From contig JAIWNE010000126.1 in assembly GCA_025331445.1 (NCBI GenBank), positions 1 to 64,000 of the forward strand: a stretch of DNA of 64,000 nucleotides. The letters run 5' to 3'. Below are positions 1-10,671 of this stretch, piece by piece; position 1 is the first letter of the stretch, and each line of letters starts with the position of its first letter. The position numbers and the translations under genes are program-made. The stretch comes from Blakeslea trispora. Its lineage: Eukaryota > Mucoromycota > Mucoromycetes > Mucorales > Choanephoraceae. The notes beneath the pieces were generated by a model. The model did not search any database and was not told the DNA's origin. It saw only the letters and a program-made list of their open reading frames with translations.

Positions 1-679
1 TCATTTATTGATACAGCAGCATTCGTTTTGATACGGCTAATCAAGCCATGTACATCTTCTTTGCAGTTGTTGACTTCGGTTTCCAAGGACAATGAAGGTG
101 ACGTAAGTTGGTCCATTAAGTCTTTTAACTCTTGTTTGACAAGTTCAACAAACTGCTGATTGTTTGCTTCTATTTCCTTTTGAACTTGATGGTATTTCTG
201 AATCAACCCTTGTCTCTCCTTGGCTTGTTTTTCAACTATTTCCTTTGCTTCTGCTGCCATATCCTTTTGCTTGAGCGTCTTGATTTGGTCTTGAACAGAG
301 GCAAGTTCCATTTCCATCGACTGAATTTCCTTTGCAAACTCAGCCTTTGATTGTGCAACCGATTGCTCGAGTGTCTTTTGACTCTGCAGTTGCTTTTCCT
401 TTAACAAATCAATTGTACGACGTTCCTTCTCAATCGTGTGCTCTCTCCGTTTCAAGTCGTCTAGCTCCTTTCTGGCTGCCATAGCTTCATCCTTTAACTG
501 CTTTACTCGGTTCTCTGTACCGAGAGAAGACTTTTTTGTAGAATCAAGCAACTGTTGTTTTGATTCGAGTACTTGCATGATTTCTTGAATATCAGCTCGA
601 AGTTGTTTGTTAGATTCAATGAACTCTTCATTTTCTTTTTCACTCTGTTCTTTGTTTTCCTTGACAGTTAAAAGCTACA

Positions 680-714
<35 letters not shown>

Positions 715-936
715 TTAGTTGGATTTCACGTCATATTATCTATTTTAGCACACTTTCTCGTTTCTATACAGAGGTGCGATAAATACCTGAATTTTAGTGT
801 TTTCTAGTTCTTTTTGAATCACTTCTAAGCTCTCTTGTAGTTCTTCAAGCACTCGAGTAGTTCTCGAGCTAGATGAGGTGGAGCGGGGTGTTGATATCAT
901 ATGAATATTATTTGTATTTGAAGCTTGAAGCATCAT
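1..936 (-). CDS. She3-like coiled-coil protein (partial, C-terminus off window)
   Basis: The start codon is at 936-934. Exon 1 (936-787) encodes a Ser/Thr-rich head ending in VLEELQESLEVIQKELENTK. An intron (786-675, gtattt...tgtag) joins in frame to exon 2 (674-1), which stays open to the window edge. Everything after the head is highly charged heptad-like sequence (for example KENKEQSEKENEEFIESNKQ, RKELDDLKRREHTIEKERRT), a long coiled coil. The opening of the coil resembles the fungal SWI5-dependent HO expression protein 3 (She3) family, an adaptor linking myosin to mRNA cargo; that assignment is from memory of the family and is tentative. The coding and splice structure is firm, the function is not. 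It could be any long coiled-coil scaffold. Confidence 0.6.
682..711. repeat. (GT)n microsatellite in an intron
   Basis: About 15 uninterrupted GT units lie inside the only visible intron of the She3-like gene, close to the acceptor when read on the minus strand. Likely length-polymorphic. Confidence 0.95.
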
Positions 937-1516
937 TTAAAAAAAGAAAAAAAAAAAAGGACAGTCAATTTTTTTTTCTGTTTGTATTTTTTATAGTTTG
1001 TTTTAAGCGTACAATCAAGAGCACGTACTTTTTTTTTTCTTTAATAAAAAAAAATGAATAAAAAAGAAAGAAAGAGAGAAACAGGAAAAAATAAACTATT
1101 TTGACCTTAAAGACCTTTCGGACTTGTTTTTGTTTTATTTTATTTTTGCGGACCTAAACTATTCTCCCCTCTCATTTTTGAGTCAAAGAAGTTGTCTCTC
1201 TTTGTTTCAAACTTGGGATAAGATCCAACTCTCTCCCTTATTTCTTCCAATCGATTTCTTTGCTTGTATGAAATTGGGTTTAATTAACCCTTCCATCATG
1301 AAAAGCACATGTCATTTGGGGGGGGGAGAACTAGTTCATTTCAGGTACAAATGATTTCAGCCAATAAAAAAAAATATTTACTTCAAAACCCGGCTTAGGT
1401 AGTATTTCCGCTGTCAGTTGTTCATTTACAATGCTCTTTTCGCAATAAAGAACACTTGACTAGAGAAAGTATAAAATCACACTTACTAAAATCAAAATGT
1501 AAGGCCGTTCTTATCG
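937..1516. promoter_or_regulatory. Divergent intergenic region with TATA-like box and start-stop uORF
   Basis: This region separates the minus-strand coiled-coil gene from the plus-strand gene at 1517 and is rich in A and T runs. A TATA-like element (tataaaa, 1470-1476) lies about 47 bp upstream of the plus-strand start. A minimal start-stop codon pair (ATGTAA, 1497-1502) lies between that box and the start, so it would be in the leader if transcription begins just after the box. The 76-codon open frame at 1124-1354 has no recognisable features and I do not call it. Confidence 0.4.
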
Positions 1517-1929
1517 ATGAAAAAACCAAGACAACCAAAAAAAAAAAAAAAAAACGAAACTATGATACTAAATTTGTATGGCGATGATGTGCGAATCCTT
1601 GTTACAAACAAATCTGAACTGAACAAACTTGTAGAACTATCGGTAAACCAGCTTCTTCCAGAAATTAGTCGGGTAAATGAGCATATTGCTACTTCATTAA
1701 ATGCAGACATTCTCTGCCTATGTTTAATAAATGTGTACAATTCGAGCTGAAGAAAGAAAAAGCTATTTGCCAATAACATTTCCCCTATCAACTCATTTCT
1801 TTTTTATATGTTTTGATTAGAAAAGCACAGGAGGAAAAAAAAATACTCACATTGGGAGTAGATTTATTAAGAGAAAAACTGAGGCTCAAAAAAAGTGACC
1901 AAGTTTTCCCAAAAAAAAAAAGTGATTAA
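1517..1929 (+). CDS. Small two-exon gene, ZapA-like in outline, unrecognised family
   Basis: Exon 1 runs 1517-1734 and exon 2 1821-1929, joined by an 86-bp intron (gtacaa...gattag) that splits a Val codon. The product is about 108 aa, or about 93 if translation starts at the second Met (1562). It begins with a Lys-rich stretch encoded by an 18-A run. A compact segment follows (MILNLYGDDVRILVTNKSEL, then a helix-like KLVELSVNQLLPEISRVNEH), then a charged helix after the splice (KAQEEKKILTLGVDLLREKL), stopping after KKKSD. The layout of a short beta unit with an YG turn, an amphipathic helix and a C-terminal coil recalls bacterial ZapA-type proteins, but this is a visual resemblance only. The splice restores one continuous frame across a region that otherwise stops, which supports a real gene. 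No function is claimed. Confidence 0.45.
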
Positions 1930-1950
1930 TTGACGGCGGAAATACAGTAG

Positions 1951-1956
1951 TTTTTT

Positions 1957-1988
<32 letters not shown>

Positions 1989-2023
1989 TTTCTTTTTCTT
2001 TTTCTTTTTCTTTTTCTTTTTTC
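1951..2023. repeat. Poly-T run followed by (TTTTTC)n hexanucleotide repeat
   Basis: A run of about 17 T is followed by roughly nine TTTTTC units, immediately upstream of the NXT1 start codon at 2049. It probably lies in the leader or core promoter. On the minus strand it yields a spurious Lys-Arg repeat frame. Confidence 0.9.
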
Positions 2024-2048
2024 TACTATTGTTACTTTATAAACACAA

Positions 2049-2636
2049 ATGGATGTTATTGTAAGTGTTGCAGAAAAAAGCACCGAGCAATTCATTCAAT
2101 TCTTTTATCCCAATTACGATAAACAAAGACAGGTAAGGCATAGACCTTAGAGAAAGCATTTTTCCTTTTGAGTCGATATTAACGCCCTAGAATACACAGA
2201 ACCTTGGAAGTCTGTATAGAGATAACTCTGCTATCTTATGGAACGGTAAAACAATAACAATATTAAGAAGACAACAAGAAGTCTAATAAAACAAGTCTTT
2301 TAAAGGTAATGCTTTTTCTGGTGCTCAACAATACTCTGAATTCCTTGGTCGCTTACCAATGTCACATCACGAAATCGATGTCTACGATTGTCACCCTTTA
2401 CCTAACACAATGAACGCTCAAGGTACTTGCGGTATCTTGATAAACACATCTGGCACTGTAAAATATGGCGACAATCCATCCAAACGTACCTTTTCTCAAT
2501 GTTTCATCTTGATGCCTGATGAAAAGCAAGCAGGCAACTATTATGTCCAAAGTGATACTTTTAGGTAAGCACATATATCATGAGAGAAGCAAGCTTTTTT
2601 TTTTTGACTTGTTTTTTCTTGCTTAGATTTGTTTGA
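2049..2636 (+). CDS. NXT1: NTF2-related nuclear export protein (NXT1/p15-like)
   Basis: Four exons can be read exactly: 2049-2132, 2191-2245, 2306-2564 and 2627-2636, all with GT...AG introns and consistent phase. The product is about 135 aa, typical of the NTF2-like single-domain fold. Diagnostic stretches are FIQFFYPNYDKQRQ, then SLYRDNSAILWNGNAFSG (the conserved LxW-NG turn), then GRLPMSHHEIDVYDCHPLPN and the terminal strand YYVQSDTFRFV. p15/NXT1 partners the TAP/Mex67 receptor in mRNA export through nuclear pores. The last exon adds only ten bases including the stop. It is convergent with the SH3 adaptor gene, the two stops being about 145 bp apart. Plain NTF2 is less likely because of the p15-type WNG and DCxP pattern. 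Confidence 0.93.
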
Positions 2637-2781
2637 TTTCAGTCATCAGAAAAGAGAAGAAAAGCATGAGTTCATTTGTACATACATTATTTCACTTAAA
2701 ATAAAAAAAAGAAGAAGGTTGCTTTACAATAGCTCGAGAATTTGTCTTTTTCTAGGACTAATCTGTTTGATGGTTTTTTTT

Positions 2782-5749
2782 TTATTCCAATGATTTGACT
2801 TTTTCTAGCAACTCATTGACTAAGCTCTCTAATTGAAGACGCTTTTCTCTTTCTTCTTGTAACTGTTGCTCGAATTCTTTTCTTATCTTCTCAATCTCAT
2901 TCTTGGTATGGTTCTTTAGCTTTGTTTCAAGTACTTCATTACTGCCACCACTGCTTCCGTTGAAGTTGAAGCGAGAGGCAATGTTCTTTACGCCAGTAGG
3001 ACGAGGAGGTTGTTCTTGTTCCTGAGTAGCACTGGTAGATTTCTGCTCGGCAGGCTGTTCTTCCCATAAGCGACGTGCTTGTGTAGGTCGTAATTGTCGT
3101 TTGGTAATTTCTTCAGCATCCACAGCGAAAGGTGTAGGGAATTTAGAGAAGATAGGCTTCACAGGTTTAGGTGGTGGAGAAGCAGGTTTTTCAGGAGTTT
3201 CGGGCTTCACCTCCTCCTCTTCAGGTTCTGGCGTAGATTCCACCTCCTTTTGCAACTGCTCCATTTGACTAGGTTCTGAACTGGGCTGTTGTGGTGATCG
3301 GCGAGCTCTTGCACCACCAATACGTGCACGAGCAGGTGTAGTCAAACGAGGACCGGTAGGTAAAATATCAAGGTCTACCTTCTTTTCTTCTTCTTCGACC
3401 ACTTCTTCTTCTTTTTGTTGTTGTTGGTTAACCTCGATTTCTTCATCATCCTTCTTGACTTGCTCTACATTTTCTGCAACAACAGGTGATTCAACAGCAT
3501 CCTTGAACTCGACTTTAGGTTGCTCATCAGCAGACTCCTTCTTTTCTTCTGTTGCTTCAGGAACAACAGGTGCTTGCTCACTTTGCTCAACAACAGGTGT
3601 CTTGTCTTCTTTTTCAACAGATGTGTTGTCAATGGGTTCTTCTGTCTTGGGCTCATGAACCATTTCCTCTCTTTCGGTGGTTGATTCCTTTGGTTCATCT
3701 TGATCCTCTTTTTCATCCTTCTTTTCCAATGATTCGTTGACTTTTTGATCTTCATGCACAAAAGGTGTTTCATCCACACCAGATTCTTTTGTCTCATCAT
3801 CAGAAATAGGATCTTCCGGAACAACAGCAGGTGAAGGAATAGGCAATTCTACTTTTGGTTCAGGTAATGGAACATGTCGCTCTGCTAAAGAGGGAGTGAA
3901 AGCAGGTGAATCTGTTTCAATAGGAGTGGGTGTCTATATCGAATCAGTCTAGGCCTTATCTAATTGGTACTTTTGTTTTTCTTACCATTGGTTTTTCTTC
4001 ATCAGCTTCATACTGTTCTTCTTCTTCAATTGCCTTTTCATCCAGTTCTTCAGCAATAGGCTGAGCAGGCTTGATAACAGAAGGTACAGATGAAGTAGCT
4101 TGCATAGAAGCAGGTCTTTTTTCAACAGGAACAGAACGTGCTGTATTAGGTGTCTGGACCGAAGAAGGTCTAGGTAATTGAGGTGGTTTTGCCATGGTGC
4201 TAGATGGACGAGCCTCTCCTTGGGCGGAATCGACAGAAGTAACTGACTTACGAGAACGAGTAGGAGTAGGAGGAGCGACTGCATCCTCCAGCTCTTTTAC
4301 GAAATTGGAAGGAAAGACGCCAGTCTCGCCTCTTTCGTTCTTGCCTTTCCACCAGCCTTCATCAGCATTTCTATCAAGAATATCAACATATTCACCACGT
4401 AAAAGACTCAATTCATCTTTGAATAGGAGTATTAAAAATAATAATGATGTTAATATGCGGTTTGTCAATTTTTTTTTCCCTTCTCTCTCTTTTTGATATA
4501 CCTTCATTATCAGCATCATAGGGGTGTAATACAATGGCTTTAGCTACTAGAAAAAAAAATAACTGAGTCAATATGGCGCATATATATTAAAGAGAGCTTT
4601 GTTTAGTCTTACATGGTTTTTCTTGTTCTTGTTCTTTTTCCTGAGGCTGAGATGTGGGCTCTTGAGAAGCTGTAAATGCAGGTACAGCAGGAACACCTGT
4701 AGCTTGTACAACAGGTTCTTTAGTTACAGGCTTGGGCTTTTCTTCTTTGACACCTGTCTTTTTGAGACCGGGAAAACCTCCAGCAAGTAAACTACCAATA
4801 CCACCTTGTTTGACACCATAAGCAGCAAGTTTAAATCCACCTTTGGCTTAAATGGAATTTAAGTTTTAAATTAAAATATTACAATTTCAGAAATCAACTC
4901 ACGTGAAGTACTTTCTTCTTCATTTGTAACAGCCTTTTCGGTACTTGGCTGTTTACCGAGATCTGGTCTTCCTGGCATATCAATATCTTCGACATACTGA
5001 AATATTTGGAGAGAGAGAAAAGGGAAATTAAGCTTGGGGATAAGTACAGAATGATATATAAAGAGAAAAAGAGAGGCATTTACCTTGATAGGATACTTTC
5101 CCACCTTGCCATTTAATTCACCTCTTGCCCATTCGTCATCGAGAATTTTGTACACATTTATGATACCGCCACGGTTAAGTGAAAGTTCCCCAGTTTCCTG
5201 CATTGCGTAATCTTCCATGACTCGAGCCATACCAATGACTGTATCGACTAACATGTTTGAAAAGAAAAGTCAGTTTCGTTTATCTCTAGTTTTTTTTTTT
5301 TCGTCCATACCTTCCTTTTCCTCCTCTTTTTCTTCTGGTTGCTCAGGTTTTTCTTCTTCTAATACTTCTTCTTCAGGCTTCTCTACCTCTTCAATGGGCT
5401 CTTTTGTTGTTTCCTTTGGCTTAACAGCTGTATCGCTTTCCATAGCAGTGACAAACTAAGGGAAATAAAGTGTAAAGCAAAAGAATGAGTCCAAGTTCAA
5501 TTCTGAAGATAGAAAGGTGCCTACATTGCTGGGAAAGTAGCCTGAAGAACCATCTTTCTTTGTTCCAACCCACCAGTCAGAGTCAGAGCTGTCGGTTACT
5601 TTGATAATTTCATCTTTCTCAAAAGAAATTTCGTCTTCTCGACTAGCTTCGTAAGGATGGTGTGCGATCACAGATTTCTCTATAAGTCATTGATTAAAAC
5701 AAGTCACTCAAAATGATAAACGACAAGCTTTCAAGTCATTACCAGACAT
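2782..5749 (-). CDS. Three-SH3 adaptor with C-terminal coiled coil (CIN85/CD2AP-like layout)
   Basis: Nine exons join in phase: 5749-5743, 5679-5525, 5455-5311, 5247-5084, 4996-4903, 4840-4613, about 4546-4502, 4416-3986 and 3933-2782, giving about 806 aa. SH3-1 (residues about 5-56) contains AHHPYEASREDEISF, DWWVGTKKDGSSGYFPSN. SH3-2 (about 107-162) contains ARVMEDYAMQETGELSL and GKVGKYPIKYVED. SH3-3 (about 268-325) contains DELSLLRGEYVDILDRN and ETGVFPSNFVKEL. Acidic Glu/Pro-rich linkers with PxxP segments follow, then a basic patch (TTPARARIGGARARRSP) and a C-terminal coiled coil of about 50 residues ending EKVKSLE. Three N-terminal SH3 domains plus a C-terminal coil is the architecture of the animal endocytic/actin adaptors CIN85 and CD2AP. 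A fungal actin-patch adaptor role is inferred. A TATA-like ttataaa (near 5804) lies just upstream of the first exon, which is only 7 nt. Confidence 0.85.
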
Positions 5750-6179
5750 TTTTTTTTTATTTAAAAGAAAAAAGAAGAATGGAGGAAGAAGGCACTTCAG
5801 GCGCTTATAAAGTTATTTATGTTTTTTTAAGCGCCTCTTGTAAATCATTCATAGTAAACCTAAAGTTTCAAGTAGGCATTCGTTGCATAATGTAAAAAAA
5901 AGCTTTTTTTTTTCTTTTTTGACATGTAATATCAAAATGATGGCTCAAAACGACTTTGAATCTTTCAAATCATGTTCCTTTTCTTTTCTACTTTTTATTT
6001 CTCTCTCCTTCTCTCTTTTCTGTCTAAATTTTTTAATCACGTATAATAGTCAAACACCTGAGAAGAGAGAAAGACACTGTATATAGGCAGTACAAAACTA
6101 AAATGAGAAGGCTGCATTGGATGGTTTGCTCAATTTTTTGTATTCAAGCTGAATAGAAGGTAATATTGGACATGTTTCT

Positions 6180-7639
6180 TCAGCCAAGAAAGTTTGTTCC
6201 TATCTAGAGAGTAAATCTATCTTCACATATGATGAATGATCAACACACACACACACAAACACACTACCTTTAGACTAGAGAGATTCAATGCTGTCATGTC
6301 GTTTCCTTCAGGCTTGGTGAAATCGTAGTTCAAGAACTTTTGCTCAAGCATTTGTTTTTCATTGGTTGATATTAACGCAGACATATCTTCGCAGGAGACG
6401 CTTTTCTTTACAGTGCGTCGCCTTACTTTAAGTGGATTATCCTCAAGAAAGACTTCTTCCAACTCGTGCGTCGGGTCGAAGTTCGATTTGTTTTCCTAAT
6501 CAATACAGATCATTAATTATTAAAAAAAAATCCTTGCAAATGCGATTCATTTCCTTACATCAGGTACAAAAGGTGCACCAACCGTTTTAGTCGCCAAAAT
6601 ATCCCAACAAGTATCCTTTAGCCAGCAGTGGTTCTTTAGTTGCATGAAACCCGCCTCACCTACACCAATTCGTTTAGATATATCTCTAGATAAAAGTGAT
6701 TGTATAAAATCGATTGCCTCTGGAGAAACATTTGGCTCATCTGGATAATGTATTGGGCCAGACATAATCAATTTTTGCAGTTCATCGTTTGTTCGAGCCT
6801 TGAAAGGTCTCTGTTTTTTATGGCTAAAGTTATACATGTGTGCGTGTATTGGCTTTCAAAAGAAAAACTTACTTTGCCATAAAGAAGTTCATAAATGATA
6901 ACACCTAATGACCACCAATCTGTCGAATAACTGTAACCTTGCTTCTTGAGAATTTCAGGTGATATATAAGCTAAACTACCAGCTACTGTAGTCAGGTTTT
7001 TCTTGTTTGATGTTAATTGAACTGCAATATTGAAATCGCTTAGGTGAACATGTCCTTTCTCATCCAGTAGGATGTTTTCTGGTTTGAGATCCCTAGAAAG
7101 AAATGTAAAGATACCAAACATTTTGGAAATACGCTTAATAGAGACTTTACCTATGAATAATGTGTTGATGATGAAGATAGTTTAGTGAGAGTGAGATTTC
7201 TGCTGCATAAAAACGAACGTATTTCTCTGGCAATTTTCCCATACGATCAAGATGAAAACGCAGGTCGCCACCGAGCATCAAGTCTAATACCATAAATAGA
7301 TTTTCGTCATCTTGGAAAGCATATCTCAAGTTGACTATGAGACCATAATTGATCTGTTCAAGCAAGCTCCGTTCCGAAATGATGTTCTTAGTTGCATTCA
7401 TCTCTATGCATTTGTCTTTGTTGATATATTTTAAGGCATATAGCTTCTTTGTGCCTTTATGTTGTACTACACGGACTTTTCCAAAAGCACCTTTACCGAC
7501 TGATCGAAGTAATGCGAAATGGGAAAGTTCAACTAAAAAGAAAGATGATTTAAAATTTTCTCTAAAAAAGAAATGGCATTTCGTATGGACCTTCACTCAA
7601 TAAATCTATAGGCTCTTCTTTGCAACAAAAGGATCCCAT
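6180..7639 (-). CDS. YANK/STK32-type AGC-like serine/threonine kinase
   Basis: The start is at 7639-7637 and the stop at 6182-6180, with at least five introns. The N-terminus MGSFCCKEE carries Gly2 and Cys5/Cys6, a classic myristoylation plus palmitoylation signal. The kinase domain shows the P-loop GKGAFGKV, VAIK-type Lys in YALKYINK, the catalytic HRDLKPENILL (split by an intron after HR), DFN in place of DFG (HLSDFNIAV), an APE-like SPE and the DWWSLGVIIYELLYGKRPF helix F region. DFN instead of DFG and the C-terminal FDPTHELEEVFLEDNPL are hallmarks of the YANK (STK32) family, whose substrates are poorly known. The last exon adds only IGTNFLG. The location is inferred to be the plasma membrane. 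It is divergent from the G alpha gene about 1 kb away. Confidence 0.92.
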
Positions 7640-8666
7640 CTACTTTGAATTAAACGAACAAAAGAAAAAAAAAGAAAAAAAAGTAACAAGCGAATAAAGA
7701 TAAAGGAAAGAAAGGGGGTGCTTTACTTTAGCCCTTTCTTTTTTTTTTTAGAGATTTCGAGTAGCATGCTTGAACAGGTTGTCTACTTTTTTAAGGAGTA
7801 ACAGCATAGCTTACTCAAGAAGTACAAACGACAAGGACAATGGGCAAAGTTCTAGAAATGCATTTTTTTTTTTACAAAACGAATCATAAGGCTTTATTTA
7901 GTCTTGTTCGGGAACCCTTAACGAAACAATCTACCACAAGCTTGTTCTCCTCAATACTAAAAAGAAATCAATCTCCGTTGTGAATACATGAAGGCAAAAT
8001 GGAATTTTATTTAATCATGTTCAATGACAATGCTAAAGGATTCACCAGCTATCTTTGCTTTAAGGAGAAGAACTTACACAAACTTTATTAAGAAAAAGAG
8101 TGTTGTACAAGATGTTTGTGCCATCATGCGAATGAATAAAAGTAGACTCATTTCCGAGACTTCTTGAGCCATTCATTCTATAGTCTTGTTGCTTTTTTTT
8201 TTTTTGATTGGGGAAGCAGTAAAACATGTCAAACAAAGAGTTTTGACATATTGAAAGTAGGGATGATCTTCAATGACAAACAAAAAAAAGAAACCCTTGA
8301 CTTGATTGAATTCAATTGTAGATGACCAACCATGTACCTGATTCAACAAAGTCTGTGCCTAATTACTCAAATAATCAAAATTTAATAGAAAACATGATGT
8401 TCTTGTTTATGGAACCACTTGCCAGGTAGCTCAAGTTTTTTAAAACTTGTTTATCACATTTAAATAACATGCTTGAATCCTGTTTAATCATGATACTTAC
8501 TCCTTAAAAAAAACACAATGTAATTAAGGGGGCTTAAAAACACTTTATATAGAACAAGTAAAATCTTGTTTTTTTGTCTCTCTCTTTTTTCTCGTTTTTA
8601 CTCTCCTAGAAATCCAAAAAAAAAGACCTTTTACATATATTTATTTTTCGTACATAAACTTGAAAC
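7640..8666. promoter_or_regulatory. Divergent region between kinase and G alpha genes
   Basis: There is no convincing gene in this 1-kb stretch. On the G alpha side a TATA-like ctttatata (near 8543-8551) is followed by a pyrimidine-rich tract (8575-8610) and a short A-rich leader, a typical fungal core-promoter layout. Several T/A runs occur on the kinase side. Confidence 0.5.
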
Positions 8667-9784
8667 ATGGGCTGCTGCAATTCAACCGAGCAAGTAGAAG
8701 AAAAGCAGAGAAATCAAGAAATTGATCAACAAATCAAGCGCGATCGAGCAAATCTTCGAAAAGAAATCAAGATGTTGCTTTTAGGTGCTGGTGAATCCGG
8801 AAAATCCACCATTCTAAAGCAAATGAAATTGATTCATGATGGAGGTTACACCCCAGAAGAAAGAGAGAACTTTAAGGAAGTCATTTTTAGCAATACAATG
8901 CAATCCATGAGAGTCACCCTAGAGGCAATGGATAATTTAGGCATCGTCTTTAAAAACCCTGAAAACGAAATGCACAAGCGACTTGTTTTAGAAGCTCCTC
9001 CTCAAATTGACTATCTTGGTCATGAACTAGTAGAAGCGATCGATTCGCTCTGGGATGACCCTGGGGTGCAAGAATGTGTACAGCGATCAAACGAGTTTCA
9101 ACTGAATGACTCGGCGCGATAGTAAGTCTTTGATGGATGTGTTCTTATAAACAAGTATCCTCATAGTTTCTCTACTCTAGTTATTTCGACTCGATTCTTC
9201 GTATTGGGCAACAAAACTACATGCCAAGCGATCAGGATGTATTGAGATCCCGAGTCAAATCAACAGGCATTACTGAGACTACTTTTGTAATAAGCGATCT
9301 TACATATCGTATGTTTGATGTGGGAGGCCAACGTTCTGAGAGAAAAAAATGGATCCATTGTTTCGAAAATGTGACGGCGCTGGTATTCTTGGTCGCTATC
9401 TCAGAATATGATCAAGTCTTGTTTGAAGATGAAAGTGTCAACCGCTTACAAGAATCGCTAACATTGTTTGACTCTATATGTAACTCAAGATGGTTTATCA
9501 AGACATCCATTATCCTCTTCTTGAACAAGATTGATCTGTTTGCTGAAAAGCTGCCCAGAAGTCCACTTGGCGATTTCTTTCCAGATTATAATGGTGGTAA
9601 CAGCTATGATGCAGCTTGTCAATATCTCTTGCAAAAGTTTGTCTCGCTAAACACAAGAGCAGATACCAAGCAAATTTATACACATCTAACATGCGCAACG
9701 GAAACAAAGCAAATCAAGTTTGTCATGAATGCAGTAAATGATATTGTTGTGCATGAAAATCTACGTACTGTAGGCCTTTTGTAA
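8667..9784 (+). CDS. Heterotrimeric G-protein alpha subunit
   Basis: Two exons, 8667-9121 and 9181-9784, encode about 352 aa, the normal size. MGCCNS at the N-terminus gives a myristoylated Gly2 plus Cys3/Cys4 palmitoylation. The GTPase motifs are all present: G1 GAGESGKST, switch I around [10 protein letters not shown] with the cholera-toxin-type Arg, G3 [13 protein letters not shown]4 FLNKIDLF and G5 TCATET. It is therefore a complete, presumably active G alpha of the fungal group I/Gpa type, coupling seven-helix receptors to cAMP or MAPK output. The C-terminus reads ENLRTVGLL and has no Cys four from the end, so the usual pertussis-toxin ADP-ribosylation site is absent. The intron splits a Tyr codon. 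Confidence 0.97.
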
Positions 9785-10671
9785 AATATTTATTTATCAC
9801 CCTTCTTCATGTCTTTTTAGCCTATCATTTAATAAACAAAAACCCCTCGACACAACCTTTATAATAGAGTAAACATGAACATATTTATTTTCTTTATTTG
9901 TAAATTTAAATCATATCTTGATATATACCCTTTACAAACCAATTATCTTGATTGCACATCGAATGAAAGCAAAACATTTGTTTGTTGTCTAGTTTTTGTT
10001 AATTATATGGCAATTGGAGTTACCACTCTGAGTCATAAGGATTGATCGATAAATTAACCAAACATAGTTAAAGCAAAGTAACTTGGGTGTGGTTTCATGC
10101 TGTTAAAACAAATTGATTTTATTGTATGTTTTGAGCTTTAAGCGTACTGACATTGATTGGTTTGTTCTATATATAGTATATTTCATTAAAGCATCAAGGC
10201 CTATTTCTTAATTATTGCTTTTTACACAGTACGCTGATCATTGAGATGTTTGAGGCAAAAACAGAGAAAGTTCTGTACTAGTCCCAGTTTGACAAATAAG
10301 CATTTTGCATGCTTTAGTCATTCTACTTTGATAGACAATATGATAGATATATCGATATTTCGTCTTATGTCTATCAAAGTATATTAGCTAAATATATTCA
10401 AACTAGGCAATAGGTTAATTGGAAGTGAAAGCAATACAATAACGTTAAGAATAAAAAAAGCAAAAAAAAGAAAGGGTGTATAGATAAATATGCTATCAAA
10501 TGAATTAAAACGCTTTAAACAATAGCTGCTTTGTTTTAAAGTGTTCATATTCTCGAGAAATGCATTCTTATGTTATATACTCTTACATTGAATGGCATTT
10601 CCGCGCTTGAAGCGATTTTCAAGTCAAAGGATTGCACTCTGATCTTAAGAATACTCTTATATTTAGCACTC
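9785..10671. other. AT-rich intergenic stretch
   Basis: This holds the 3' end of the G alpha transcript (AATAAA-like signal near 9832) and otherwise AT-rich sequence with no supported gene. The 93-codon plus frame beginning at 10570 overlaps the antisense of the transposase relic and is not called. Confidence 0.6.

Noticed and set aside
1492..1791. 99-codon minus frame overlapping the small gene
   Set aside because: It contains a poly-Phe run from the A tract and no domain; the plus strand gives a coherent spliced product instead.
1886..2095. Minus-strand frame with a long Lys-Arg repeat
   Set aside because: It is only the antisense translation of the TTTTTC repeat, overlapping the first NXT1 exon.
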